From Pelomonas paludis (GTDB lineage: Bacteria; Pseudomonadota; Gammaproteobacteria; Burkholderiales; Burkholderiaceae_C), in NCBI RefSeq assembly GCF_039872745.1, contig NZ_JBDPZD010000001.1, forward strand, positions 930,001 to 994,000: a stretch of 64,000 nucleotides of DNA. The letters are read 5' to 3'. The translations under genes were made by a program, and so were the position numbers. Below, in pieces: positions 26,671-36,269 of the stretch. A model generated the notes under the pieces. The model made no database searches. It was not told where the DNA came from and saw nothing but the letters and a program-made list of their open reading frames with translations. Within the stretch, counting starts at the first letter, position 1. Every line of letters begins with the position of its first letter.

Positions 26671-27585
26671 TCAAACGGTTGAGTGCTTCGCAAGCCAGAG
26701 GGCACCGTCCATCGCATCGCCCTGCGGGGCAACGAGGCGGGCGCGTGTGGCGGGGGCGAGGCGGTCTTGCAGGCGCTCGGCAATGCTGCCGCCCAGCGCG
26801 AGAGGAACAGGCGGGAGCGCACTGGCCAGGTCGTCAAGCGCGCGGGCCGCAGCGGTGAGCAACTGCGCAGCCGTGGCGTCTTGCGCCGCGTGCTCGAAGA
26901 CCAGTGGCGCCAGCGAGGCCAGCTCGGCCTGGCCGGCGGCAAGGCTCCAGCTGAGCAGGCTGTCGCGCGCGGTGCCGCAGGCGGCCAGCACCGCGGTGGC
27001 GAGCGGGCCGGTGGGCACGCGGCCATCCAGCGCCGCATGGGCGTGGCGCAGGGCCTCGCGGCCCAGCCAGGCGCCGCCGCCGTCGTCGCCCAACTGCCAG
27101 CCCCAGCCACCGACTTGGTGGCGCTGGCCTTGCGCGTCAATGGCCTCCGCCACCGAGCCCGTGCCGGCGATCAGGAAGCCGCCGGGCTGGCCGCCATGCG
27201 CACCGAGCACGGCGGCAAGGCCGTCGGACGTCAGCGCTGCGGCAGCCACGTTTGGGCAGCTGGCCACAAAGTCCGCCAAGGGGCCCGCGCGGCCGGTGCC
27301 CGAGAGCCCCAGGCCCAGCGCGCACTCCGCAAGCAGGAAGCCAGGCACGCCTTGCGCCGCAGCCTCGACGGCCGCCAGCACATGCCGCCAGGCCTGCGCT
27401 GCGCCCTGGCCCAGGGCCGAGGCGCCGGCCTCGCCTTCGCCGAGCACGCGGCCTTCCAGGTCCATCAAGCGCGCCCGTGTCCGGGTGCCGCCGCCATCAA
27501 CCCCGGCCCACCAGCGGGCCCGGGCGCCGCTGGCGGGCGTCAGGGCCCACCAGGTGCTGGGGTCGAGGCGGAGGTGGGCTTGCAT
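26671..27585 (-). CDS. BadF/BadG-family sugar kinase, probable N-acetylglucosamine kinase
   Basis: The 304-residue ASKHA-fold kinase shows the phosphate-1 loop AGVDGGGTRTRARL, a second loop in FLIAGTGSVAEAI, and GGWGWQLGDDGGGAWLG, all typical of eukaryote-like GlcNAc kinases. It would make GlcNAc-6-phosphate, the NagA substrate, which fits import of unphosphorylated sugar by an MFS permease. About 27 residues precede the first motif. The ATG at 27585 is taken, although operator site A ends at its doorstep and no ribosome-binding site is visible. An ATG at 27609 or TTG at 27621 remains possible. Confidence 0.85.
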   Translation of the reverse strand: MQAHLRLDPSTWWALTPASGARARWWAGVDGGGTRTRARLMDLEGRVLGEGEAGASALGQGAAQAWRHVLAAVEAAAQGVPGFLLAECALGLGLSGTGRAGPLADFVASCPNVAAAALTSDGLAAVLGAHGGQPGGFLIAGTGSVAEAIDAQGQRHQVGGWGWQLGDDGGGAWLGREALRHAHAALDGRVPTGPLATAVLAACGTARDSLLSWSLAAGQAELASLAPLVFEHAAQDATAAQLLTAAARALDDLASALPPVPLALGGSIAERLQDRLAPATRARLVAPQGDAMDGALWLAKHSTV

Positions 27586-27586
27586 C

Positions 27587-27607
27587 GATACCACTTTAAT
27601 ACCAAAC
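27587..27607 (-). promoter_or_regulatory. Operator-like site A of the GlcNAc region
   Basis: On the minus strand this reads TTTGGTATTAAAGTGGTATC, two TGGTAT half-sites spaced eleven bases (one helical turn) apart. It fits the shared pattern TTGGTNTNNNASTGGTMT found three times in this intergenic region. It lies immediately before the kinase start. Confidence 0.65.
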
Positions 27608-27620
27608 ATGATGTGGGTCA

Positions 27621-27641
27621 ATTGGTTTCATACTGGTCTGG
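27621..27641 (+). promoter_or_regulatory. Operator-like site B of the GlcNAc region
   Basis: The plus strand reads ATTGGTTTCATACTGGTCTG, with TTGGTTT at 27622 and CTGGTCT at 27633. It has the same eleven-base spacing as sites A and C but the opposite orientation. It lies between the divergent genes. Confidence 0.6.
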
Positions 27642-27732
27642 GTGGGAAAAACAGGCTTTCAGGCCCCGTGAAAACCCGGCTTCCTGGGAAACGAGGGGCC
27701 GCAATCGGCCGAAAGCGGGTGGCTTGATCAAG

Positions 27733-27753
27733 AATACCAGTCACAGACCAAAC
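27733..27753 (-). promoter_or_regulatory. Operator-like site C of the GlcNAc region
   Basis: The minus strand reads TTTGGTCTGTGACTGGTATT, with half-sites eleven bases apart as in sites A and B. It ends nine bases before the GTG of the divergent TPR gene, so that gene may share the control. Confidence 0.65.
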
Positions 27754-27761
27754 AGACTGCC

Positions 27762-28739
27762 GTGCTCCTCCTCCAGCCCTTGCCCTGCCCCGACGCCCAG
27801 GCCCTTTTTGAGCGCCTGGCCCACGTGGCCCACCGCCACCCGCTGGTGGCCGAGCGGGCCTGGCAGCGGCTTTCGGCCGGCGCCCGGGCGCGGGGCGAGG
27901 CCGCCCTGGCGGTGGATGCGCTGGTGCAGTGCTTTGCGCTGCTGGAGCCGCGCGGCCGAGGCGCCGAGCTGACCACCGCGCTACGCGCCGCCTTGATGGA
28001 TGCCGCCGGCCTGCCCTTGCAAGCCGCCCGCGTGCACGAGGCCCTGGGCCGCATCGCCTACCAGCAGGCCGAGTACCAGCAAGCCGGGATGCACTGGCGC
28101 GAGGCCCTGCGGGGCGCCGAGGCTTGTGGCAACGCCCAGCTGCGCGTGGCCGCCGAGATTGGCCTGGCGCAGATCCACTACGCCCATGGCGACTGGGCCG
28201 CTGGCCTGCACGCGCATGAGTCAGCCGCGCGGCATGCCGACGCTGCCGACAGCTACCTCCAGGCCAAGCTGGCGCTCAACCTCGGCGTGGGGCACTTTGA
28301 GCTGGGTGACCTGCCCGCCGCCGAGCGCCAGTTCAGCCACGGCCTGGCCGCTGCCCGGCGCGGCCTGCACCGTGAGTTCGAGGCCGAGGCGCATTGGCAT
28401 TTGGCCGAGACCGCGTTGGCCCGCAAGGACCTGCATTGGGCCGTGGCCGACTGCCGCCTCGTGATGGGCCTGGCCGCCCGCCACGGCTACCCCTGGCTCG
28501 AAGCCGCCGCCAGCCGCACCTGGACCGACATCGCCCTGGCCCGTGGTGACACCCAGGCCGCCATCCTCAGCGCCCGCCACGCCCTGGCCTTGGCGCAGCG
28601 CATCCAGGCCCGCACCCAGGCGAGCCGCGCCCACCGGCAGCTGGCCCAGTTGCTGCAGCAGGAGGGCGACCTGGCCGGTGCGCTCGAACAGCTGTGGCAG
28701 CACGTGGCCCTGCAGGAAGAGCTGGCGAGGTTGGGCTAA
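27762..28739 (+). CDS. TPR-repeat protein divergent from the GlcNAc operon
   Basis: The 325-residue, almost wholly helical protein has several tetratricopeptide-like repeats, for example ALGRIAYQQAEYQQAGMHWREAL, shown here as two parts ALGRIAYQQAEYQQ and AGMHWREAL. Others are LNLGVGHFELGDLPAAERQF and RQLAQLLQQEGDLAGALEQL. No signal peptide or catalytic motif is seen, so it is probably a cytoplasmic scaffold or sensor part. It starts with GTG and has no clear ribosome-binding site. Operator-like site C lies just upstream. An MFS gene follows twelve bases later, so the two are likely an operon. Confidence 0.78.
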   Translation: MLLLQPLPCPDAQALFERLAHVAHRHPLVAERAWQRLSAGARARGEAALAVDALVQCFALLEPRGRGAELTTALRAALMDAAGLPLQAARVHEALGRIAYQQAEYQQAGMHWREALRGAEACGNAQLRVAAEIGLAQIHYAHGDWAAGLHAHESAARHADAADSYLQAKLALNLGVGHFELGDLPAAERQFSHGLAAARRGLHREFEAEAHWHLAETALARKDLHWAVADCRLVMGLAARHGYPWLEAAASRTWTDIALARGDTQAAILSARHALALAQRIQARTQASRAHRQLAQLLQQEGDLAGALEQLWQHVALQEELARLG

Positions 28740-28751
28740 GCAACATCACTC

Positions 28752-29978
28752 ATGACCACCTCCACCGCCCCCACCCACGCTCCCCCGCCCGCCGTCTGGG
28801 CGGTGCTGATGCTGCCCTTTGGCGCGCTGACGGGTTTCGTCAGCGTCGGCCTGACCTTCATGGCCACCAAGCACGGCCTGTCCATCACCGATGGCGCCTT
28901 GCTCAATGGCGCGAATGTGCTGTCGCAGTGGCTCAAATGGCTGTGGGCGCCGCTGGTGGACGTGACGCTCACGCCGCGCCGCTGGCATGTGCTGGCCACG
29001 GTGTGCACGGGGCTGGGGGTGTTGGCGATGTCGCTCATCCCGCTGGGGCCGGCCACCTTGGGCCTGCTGCTGGTGGTGATCGCGCTGACCAGCCTGGTCA
29101 ACAGCCTGGTGGGCATGGCGGTGGAGGCCAGCGTGGCGGCCACGGTGGCGCCCGCGCAGGTCGGGCGCGCCAGTGCCTGGCTGCAGGCGGGCAACCTGGG
29201 CGGGGCCGGCTTGGGTGGCGGGCTCGGGCTGATGCTGCTTGAGGTCTTGCCCGCGCACTGGATGGCGGGCGCCGTGATGGCCGTGGTGATGCTGGCCTGC
29301 TGCGGGGCGCTGTACTGGGTGCCGCCCATCGAGCGGCACGGCGCACCGCCCGCGCACGAGGGCGCCTGGGCCCATGTGCGTTGGGTGGTGGGCGACCTGT
29401 GGGCCACGCTGCGCTCGCGCGGCGGCGCGCTGGCGGCACTGCTCTTCATGCTGCCGGTGGGCACCGGCGCAGCGGCCAGCGTGCTGACGCAAGCGGCGGT
29501 GGCCGCGCACTGGGGCGCCGGTGCCGGCGAGGTGGCGCTGATGCAAGGCACGCTGGCCGGCGTCATCACGGCCGGTGGCTGCTTCATCGGGGGTTGGTGG
29601 TGCCAGCGCCGGGCGCCGCGTGGGGTCTACATGATCATCAGCCTCGCGTTGGCGGCCGTGGCCTCGGGCATGGCGCTGGCGCCGGCCACGGTGGCCACCT
29701 ATGTCGTGGCGTCTTGCGTCTACAACCTGGGCGTGGGCATTGCCTACGCCGGCTTCACAGCCGTCACGCGCGAAGCCATCGGCCGCGGCGCCGGGGCCAC
29801 CAAGTACAGCCTGCTGGCCTCGATCTCCAACTTCCCGATCTGGTGGCTGGGCCTGCTGCTGGGCTGGGTGGCCGACGAGCGTGGCGCCGCCGCCATGCTG
29901 CACACCGAGGCCCTGCTGGGCGCGCTGGGTGTGGGGGTGTTTGCGCTGGCGGCGTGGCGCTGGCGGGCCAAGGGCTGA
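28752..29978 (+). CDS. MFS permease (AmpG-like), second transporter near the GlcNAc operon
   Basis: The 408-residue protein has about twelve hydrophobic segments and an opening typical of sugar/muropeptide MFS carriers: LMLPFGALTGFVSVGLTFMA, then WLKWLWAPLVDVTLTPRRW. Near the end, ISNFPIWWLGLLLGWVADE resembles the last helices of AmpG relatives. It follows the TPR gene by twelve bases and so may be controlled from the shared operator region. The substrate is not known; GlcNAc-type sugars are suggested only by context. Confidence 0.8.
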   Translation: MTTSTAPTHAPPPAVWAVLMLPFGALTGFVSVGLTFMATKHGLSITDGALLNGANVLSQWLKWLWAPLVDVTLTPRRWHVLATVCTGLGVLAMSLIPLGPATLGLLLVVIALTSLVNSLVGMAVEASVAATVAPAQVGRASAWLQAGNLGGAGLGGGLGLMLLEVLPAHWMAGAVMAVVMLACCGALYWVPPIERHGAPPAHEGAWAHVRWVVGDLWATLRSRGGALAALLFMLPVGTGAAASVLTQAAVAAHWGAGAGEVALMQGTLAGVITAGGCFIGGWWCQRRAPRGVYMIISLALAAVASGMALAPATVATYVVASCVYNLGVGIAYAGFTAVTREAIGRGAGATKYSLLASISNFPIWWLGLLLGWVADERGAAAMLHTEALLGALGVGVFALAAWRWRAKG

Positions 29979-30103
29979 GCCTGCCCGGCGGTGATGGGCC
30001 ACCGGGGCCCGAACGGACGGGGCAAGGTGCGGGCCTCGCGCCATAACGGCTGGCTAACGGTGGCTTTGAAGAATGAGAGCCTTCCGCCGCCTGAAGGACG
30101 CCC

Positions 30104-30718
30104 ATGAATCTCTCAAAACTTTGCCTGATCGCGGCGTGCTGCGCGCCCGTGGCATTCACCGCGCCTGCGCTGGCAGCGCCGGTTGCGATCTCGTTCACAG
30201 GCAGCGTCAGCGGCATGGGCTTGGGCAGTCCGCTCATCCTCGACAGCTTCCCGGTGGGCACGGCGGTGTCCTTCGATGCCGTCTTCAACGAGAACTTCAG
30301 CAGCGGCCCGCCGGCGAGCGGCGACCTGGGCCCCGCGTCCGGCACCTTGCACATGGGCGCGCTCGACTTCACGATCACGCATGCCGACATCTTCCTGATG
30401 TGGGACGACCCCCTGCTCGGCTACACCTATGCCATCGAGCTGACGGGCACGGGCCCGACCACCGCGAACGGCGGCACGTTCCGGGGCATCAGCTTTGGCC
30501 TGGGGTCGGCACTGGACGTGCGCTACGACCCGGGCGTTGCCATGCGCTACCCCGGGCAGTTTGGTCTGGTGGGCGGGTTTGCCGAGCTGACGGGCGACAC
30601 CCGCGCTGCGCGCGTGCCGCTGCCGGGCACCGGGTGGCTGGCGCTGGCGGCCATGGGCGCGCTCGCGCCGTTGCAGCGCCGCCGTGCCACAGCCGCAGCC
30701 GCGCAAACCAGCCACTGA
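30104..30718 (+). CDS. Exported protein with variant PEP-CTERM end (VPLPGTGW)
   Basis: The 204-residue protein has a signal peptide ending near APALA and a beta-rich body (VAISFTGSVSGMGLGSPL, SGTLHMGALDFTITHAD). Its tail has VPLPGTGWLALAAMGALAP followed by QRRR. The tail has the layout of an exosortase signal, but the PEP box is replaced by PLPGTGW, a known variant form. A good ribosome-binding site (AAGGA) precedes the ATG. It is followed ten bases later by another sorting-signal protein, so the two are likely co-expressed. Function unknown. Confidence 0.8.
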   Translation: MNLSKLCLIAACCAPVAFTAPALAAPVAISFTGSVSGMGLGSPLILDSFPVGTAVSFDAVFNENFSSGPPASGDLGPASGTLHMGALDFTITHADIFLMWDDPLLGYTYAIELTGTGPTTANGGTFRGISFGLGSALDVRYDPGVAMRYPGQFGLVGGFAELTGDTRAARVPLPGTGWLALAAMGALAPLQRRRATAAAAQTSH

Positions 30719-30728
30719 GGAGAAGACC

Positions 30729-31592
30729 ATGAGAAACAAAATTGCATCAGCCCTGCTCCTGTGCGTCAGCCTGGCGCCCTTGATGGCGACGGGCGCGACG
30801 TTCACGTCGTCGGTGAACGTCACCACCACCGGGAACGCCATCAACGTGGATGGTGTGATCGTCACCCCCTCCTGCACGGCGGTTCATGCGGGGTTCGCGA
30901 ACTGCTCGACCGAGGCGAACAACGCGAACGCGCGTGTCGGCCCGGGCTACCTGCAGCTCTCGGCCTTCAGCAGCGTGTCTGCGGGAGGCGATGGGCGCTC
31001 GGGCGGCACGGCCAGATCACAAGCCAGCTTCTCGGACGACCTGACGTTTGACTCGCTCGCACTGGCTGGCAAGACGGTCACCGTGACGGGCAGCGTCGTT
31101 GTCGAAGGGGTCTTGTCTGCCGGGGTTGGCGCCAGCTTTGGCGGCGCCCGGGCCAGCTGGACGGGCTATGGCGGCGCATTCGGTGTGGGCTTGGTGAATC
31201 AAGGCATCACCGAGACCTATGCCGGCGGCGCTGTTGGATCGCCCGACAGCAACCTGCGCGGCTTCGTCTTCCCTGTCGTTTCGACCCTGCAGTTCGACGC
31301 CCTCGGCCACGCGCAAAGCAGCATCGCGTTCACCATGATCGTCGATGCCCAGAGCGTGGTGACGAGCGGCGGGACGGCGACCGCAGGCGCGGCATTCAGC
31401 AACACCGTGTACTGGTCGGGCATCGAGAGCTTGAGCGTGGATGGGGCGAGCTTTGCCGGCCCCTATGCCGTGACGTCAGCATCCGGCGCCGACTACCGCT
31501 TCTCGACGGCGCCTGTGCCCGAAGGGTCCACGCTCGGGATGATGCTCCTCGGCCTGGGCTTGCTTGGGGCGTTCAAGGCTCGGCGGCGCTGA
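30729..31592 (+). CDS. Exported PEP-CTERM-like protein (VPEGS variant)
   Basis: The 287-residue protein has a signal peptide (MRNKIASALLLCVSLAPLMA) and a beta-rich Ser/Gly/Ala body. Its tail has VPEGSTLGMMLLGLGLLGAF then KARRR. The motif is VPEG where VPEP is usual, while the helix and basic end are intact, so processing by the exosortase is likely but less certain. GGAGAAG precedes the ATG at 30729. Two cysteines (PSCTAV and ANCSTE) may pair. It forms a pair with the preceding gene. Confidence 0.78.
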   Translation: MRNKIASALLLCVSLAPLMATGATFTSSVNVTTTGNAINVDGVIVTPSCTAVHAGFANCSTEANNANARVGPGYLQLSAFSSVSAGGDGRSGGTARSQASFSDDLTFDSLALAGKTVTVTGSVVVEGVLSAGVGASFGGARASWTGYGGAFGVGLVNQGITETYAGGAVGSPDSNLRGFVFPVVSTLQFDALGHAQSSIAFTMIVDAQSVVTSGGTATAGAAFSNTVYWSGIESLSVDGASFAGPYAVTSASGADYRFSTAPVPEGSTLGMMLLGLGLLGAFKARRR

Positions 31593-31608
31593 GCCACCGA
31601 ACGGTGGC
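31593..31608. other. Short stem-loop between convergent genes
   Basis: GCCACC and GGTGGC pair around a GAAC loop directly after the stop codon of the PEP-CTERM-like gene. There is no T-tract, so it is at best a weak terminator for the two convergent transcripts. Confidence 0.3.
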
Positions 31609-31651
31609 CGCACGCCACCCACCACCGAATCACCCGCGCTTCAGCCTCGCC

Positions 31652-32920
31652 TCAGCCCATCAACGCCACGCGGTGCAATGACACCATGTGGTATGGGTCG
31701 GGCAGGGTGTCCTCGCAGCCGCCGGTCTTGCAGGGCAGTCGATAGGCGGCGTGCCAGCTGCCGGAAGGGGCGTCGAGCAGCTGGTCTTTGACGAGGCCGA
31801 GGGTCTGCTCGTAGCGGCGCCAGAGGTCGTTGCGGCCGGTGTGGCGGGCGCAGACGATGAGGGCGTGCAGGCATTCGGCCTGCTGCCACCAGCCCTTGGC
31901 CTTCTCGGGCTTGCCGCCGTCGGGGTAGGCGCGCGTGCCGCAGCCGCCGTCGATGTCGTCGTAGCCGGTCTGCAGTGCGTAGGTCAGCACGCGCTCGGCC
32001 ACGGGGGCGTAGACGGGCGCGACGCTGCTGGCCGTGGTGAGCAGGTGGGCCCACTCGAACTGGTGGCCGAGGTCGATGTAGCCACCGGCTTGTTGGGTGG
32101 GCAGCGGGCGCCAGGCTTCGTCGTACCACTCGGGGATGCGGGCGCCGCCGCCCTCGGCCTCGGGCAGGCCTTGCAGCAGCTTGTAGAGCGCAAAGTCGCC
32201 CAGGCGTTTGACGCCGCTGGCCGCCTCGCCGGTGGCGCGGTGCAGGGCCTGCACGGCCTCGAACATGTGCATCAGCGGGTTCTGCGTGCGGCCGCCCTTG
32301 CCGGGTGAGAGGTTGCGTGGCACGTCGCGGTAGACGCCGCCCTGCGGGTCGATCAGGCTGGTTTCGATGACGCGCCAAGCCTCCAGCGCGGCGGCCTTGT
32401 GCCGCGGGTCCTGGCCGATGCGATACAGCTCGGCCAGCGCGAGCAGGGCAAAGGCGTGGCCGTAGGTGTCCTTGCCATCAACGCGCAGGCTGCCGTCGAG
32501 GCCTACGGTGTGGAAGAAGCCGCCGTGCACCGGGTCGAGCTGGGCGGAGAGCAGGAAGTCGGCGCCTTGGCGCGCGAGGTCGAGGTAGGGGACGGGGCTG
32601 CTGCGGCCTGTGGCCTTGGTGAGCTCGTGCCCGACCGCGAAGCTGTAGATCAAGCGCGCCTGGCTGGTGAGGGAGACGCGGTCGTCCGGCTTGGGCGTCC
32701 AGTCGCGCTGGAAGGCGGTGCGAAACGCGCCGTTCGGCGTCGGGGCGCGGCTGGCCCAGGCGGGCAGCAGGCGATCCAGCAGGTCGGCGCGGTGCCAGTC
32801 GGTGTCGATGACCTGGCGGGCCTTGCCTTCAGGGTCGCTGCAGGCGGGCAGCAGCGGCGCCATGGGCAAGGCGGTCAGCAGGCCGAGCGCAGAGCGGCGC
32901 TTCAGGAGGGGGCGGGGCAT
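31652..32920 (-). CDS. Exported AGE-family (N-acylglucosamine 2-epimerase-like) protein
   Basis: The 422-residue protein has the (alpha/alpha)6-barrel signatures of AGE enzymes: DTYGHAFALLALAELYRIG, QNPLMHMFEAVQALHRATG, GHQFEWAHLLTT and KGWWQQAECLHALIV. Characterised relatives isomerise N-acylglucosamine/mannosamine, mannose/fructose or cellobiose in the cytoplasm. Here the N-terminus carries a twin arginine (KRRSALGLL) and a lipobox-like LPAC (Cys near residue 27). An extracytoplasmic, perhaps lipid-anchored, location is therefore predicted, which is unusual for an isomerase. The catalytic His positions appear to be kept. The substrate is unknown; GlcNAc relatives are possible. Confidence 0.82.
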   Translation of the reverse strand: MPRPLLKRRSALGLLTALPMAPLLPACSDPEGKARQVIDTDWHRADLLDRLLPAWASRAPTPNGAFRTAFQRDWTPKPDDRVSLTSQARLIYSFAVGHELTKATGRSSPVPYLDLARQGADFLLSAQLDPVHGGFFHTVGLDGSLRVDGKDTYGHAFALLALAELYRIGQDPRHKAAALEAWRVIETSLIDPQGGVYRDVPRNLSPGKGGRTQNPLMHMFEAVQALHRATGEAASGVKRLGDFALYKLLQGLPEAEGGGARIPEWYDEAWRPLPTQQAGGYIDLGHQFEWAHLLTTASSVAPVYAPVAERVLTYALQTGYDDIDGGCGTRAYPDGGKPEKAKGWWQQAECLHALIVCARHTGRNDLWRRYEQTLGLVKDQLLDAPSGSWHAAYRLPCKTGGCEDTLPDPYHMVSLHRVALMG

Positions 32921-32942
32921 GCCCGCGATTCTGGCCGAGAGG

Positions 32943-34175
<1,233 letters not shown>

Positions 34176-34274
34176 GGCCGTGCTTTGCAGGTGCTTGTGC
34201 AGGTGCGTTGTTGCGCTGAGTGTGCAGCCGCTGCGCGGCGTGGGCTGTCGCCGATGTGGCAGGCGGCGGTGGCG

Positions 34275-36269
34275 TCAGCCCTTGAGGAGCTTGTCCTCGG
34301 CCAGCGCCAGCGCGGGCGGCGGGCCGGAGAGCACGATCACGTCATTGGGGGCCAGCACCAGCTCGTCGGCGCCGGACTCGACACGCCCCGAGGCGCGGCG
34401 CAGCGACACCACGTGCACGCCAATGGCCTGCAGCGCCAGGTCGCCCAGGGTCTCGCCGACCAGCGGGCTGGCCTGAGGCAGGGTGATGGTGGCCAGCCGG
34501 GCCTGCTCGCCGTCGTCGTCGCCGCTGTCGTCGGCGCCATGGAAGTAGCCGCGCAGCAGGCCGTAGCGCTTGTCACGCGCATCCCGCGCAATGCGGATCA
34601 CGCGGCGCATGGGCACGCCCACCAGGGCCAGTGCGTGTGAGGCCAGCATCAGGCTGCCCTCGATGGCCTCGGGCACCACCTCGGTGGCGCCGGCGGCGCG
34701 GAGTTTTTCGAGGTCGCTGTCGTCGATGGTGCGCACCACCACCGGCACCTTGGGCGCATGGGCCTGGACCAGGTGCAGGATGCGCAGCGCCGAGGGCGTG
34801 TCGTGATAGCTGATGACCACGGCGCTGGCGCGCGCCAGGCCGGCGGCCATCAGGCTCTGGATCTTGGCGGCATCGCCAAACACCACGCTCTGGCCGGCGG
34901 CGGCGGCGTGGCGCACGCGGTCGGGGTCCAGGTCCAGCGCCATGTAGGGGATGCGCTCGCCCTCCAGCAGCCGGGCCAGGTTCTGGCCGCTGCGGCCAAA
35001 GCCGCAAATGATGATGTGGGCCTCGGCCTTGATGGCCTTCTTGGCGATGGTGGTGAGCTGCACCGACTGCAGCAACCAGTCGCTGGCCGAGAGCTTCATC
35101 ACGATCAGGTTGCTGTACTGGATCAGCAGCGGCGTGGCCAGCATCGACAGCACCATGCTGGCCAGCACAGGGCTGATCCAGTGCGGAGCGATCAGGCCGT
35201 GGTCAGCCCCCAGTGTCAGCAGCACAAAGCCGAACTCCCCCGCCTGCGCCAGGAAGAGGCCGGTGCGCAGCGCCGTGCCCGTGGGCGCCTGAAAGAGCCG
35301 CGCCAAGCCCGCCACGAGCACGAACTTGGCGAACACCGGCAACCCGGTCAGCAGCAGCACCAGCCACCAGTTCTCCACCAGCACATGCCAGTCCAGCTTC
35401 ATGCCGATGGTGATGAAGAACAGCCCGAGCAGCACATCGTGGAAGGGCCGGATGTCGGTCTCCACCTGGTGGCGGTACTCGGTCTCGGCGATCAGCATGC
35501 CGGCGATGAAGGCCCCCAGCGCCAGCGACAGGCCCGCGTGCTCGGTCAGCCAGGCCAGGCCCAGCGTGACGAACAGCAGGTTCAGCATGAAGAGCTCGTC
35601 GCTCTTGCGCCGCGCCACCAGGGTCAGCCACCAGCGCATCAGGCGCTGGCCGCCGTAGAACAGCAGGCCCAGCAGCACGGCGGCCTTCAGCGCCGCCCAG
35701 CCCAGCTCGGCCATCAGCTGCGAGGCCGGGCTGTGCAGCGCGGGGATCAGCACCAGCAGCGGCACCACCGCCAAGTCCTGGAACAAGAGCACGCCCATCA
35801 CCAGCTTGCCGTGCGGGCTCTCCAGCTCCAGGCGCTCGGCCATCATCTTCACGACGATGGCGGTGGAGCTCATCGCCATCGCCGCGCCCAGCACCAGGGC
35901 GCCTTGCCAGTCCAGCTCCCAGGCCCGGCCCAGCCAGGCAAAGCCCAGCACCAGCAAGCCATTGCCCACCATGGCGCCAGCAATCGTCAGCGCCACCTGC
36001 GCCAGCCCGATGCCGAACACGGCGGTCTTGAGCGTGCGCAGCTTGGGCAGGTTGAACTCCAGCCCAATGGCGAACATCAGGAACACCACGCCGAACTCCG
36101 CCAGGTAGCGGATGCTGGCCGTGTCATGCGCAAAGGACAGCGCATTGGGCCCGATCACCACCCCCACCACCAGATAGCCCAGCATGGGCGGCAGCTTCAG
36201 GCTGCGGCACACCACCACGCCCAGCACGGCCGCGACGAGATAGAGAAGGGCAAGGTCCAGCGAGGTCAT
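34275..36269 (-). CDS. Kef/YbaL-type cation:proton antiporter (CPA2) with TrkA domains
   Basis: The 664-residue protein starts with about twelve membrane segments of the Na/H exchanger fold, including LGAAMAMSSTAIVVKMMAER. A cytoplasmic TrkA-N domain follows, with the nucleotide fold IICGFGRSGQNLARLLEG, and a TrkA-C domain ends in PNDVIVLSGPPPALALAED. Such proteins exchange potassium or sodium for protons under ligand control. Glutathione regulation as in KefB/C cannot be decided. An acidic loop (ADDSGDDDGEQ) links the last domains. The gene stands alone, with 98 bases before the acyl-CoA dehydrogenase gene. Confidence 0.92.
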   Translation of the reverse strand: MTSLDLALLYLVAAVLGVVVCRSLKLPPMLGYLVVGVVIGPNALSFAHDTASIRYLAEFGVVFLMFAIGLEFNLPKLRTLKTAVFGIGLAQVALTIAGAMVGNGLLVLGFAWLGRAWELDWQGALVLGAAMAMSSTAIVVKMMAERLELESPHGKLVMGVLLFQDLAVVPLLVLIPALHSPASQLMAELGWAALKAAVLLGLLFYGGQRLMRWWLTLVARRKSDELFMLNLLFVTLGLAWLTEHAGLSLALGAFIAGMLIAETEYRHQVETDIRPFHDVLLGLFFITIGMKLDWHVLVENWWLVLLLTGLPVFAKFVLVAGLARLFQAPTGTALRTGLFLAQAGEFGFVLLTLGADHGLIAPHWISPVLASMVLSMLATPLLIQYSNLIVMKLSASDWLLQSVQLTTIAKKAIKAEAHIIICGFGRSGQNLARLLEGERIPYMALDLDPDRVRHAAAAGQSVVFGDAAKIQSLMAAGLARASAVVISYHDTPSALRILHLVQAHAPKVPVVVRTIDDSDLEKLRAAGATEVVPEAIEGSLMLASHALALVGVPMRRVIRIARDARDKRYGLLRGYFHGADDSGDDDGEQARLATITLPQASPLVGETLGDLALQAIGVHVVSLRRASGRVESGADELVLAPNDVIVLSGPPPALALAEDKLLKG

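Noticed and set aside
30044..30065. Near-tandem 11-mers (TAACGGCTGGC / TAACGGTGGCT) upstream of a PEP-CTERM gene, tested as a sigma-54 promoter
   Set aside because: The GG to GC spacing is nine rather than ten bases, and the repeats are imperfect; too weak to call.
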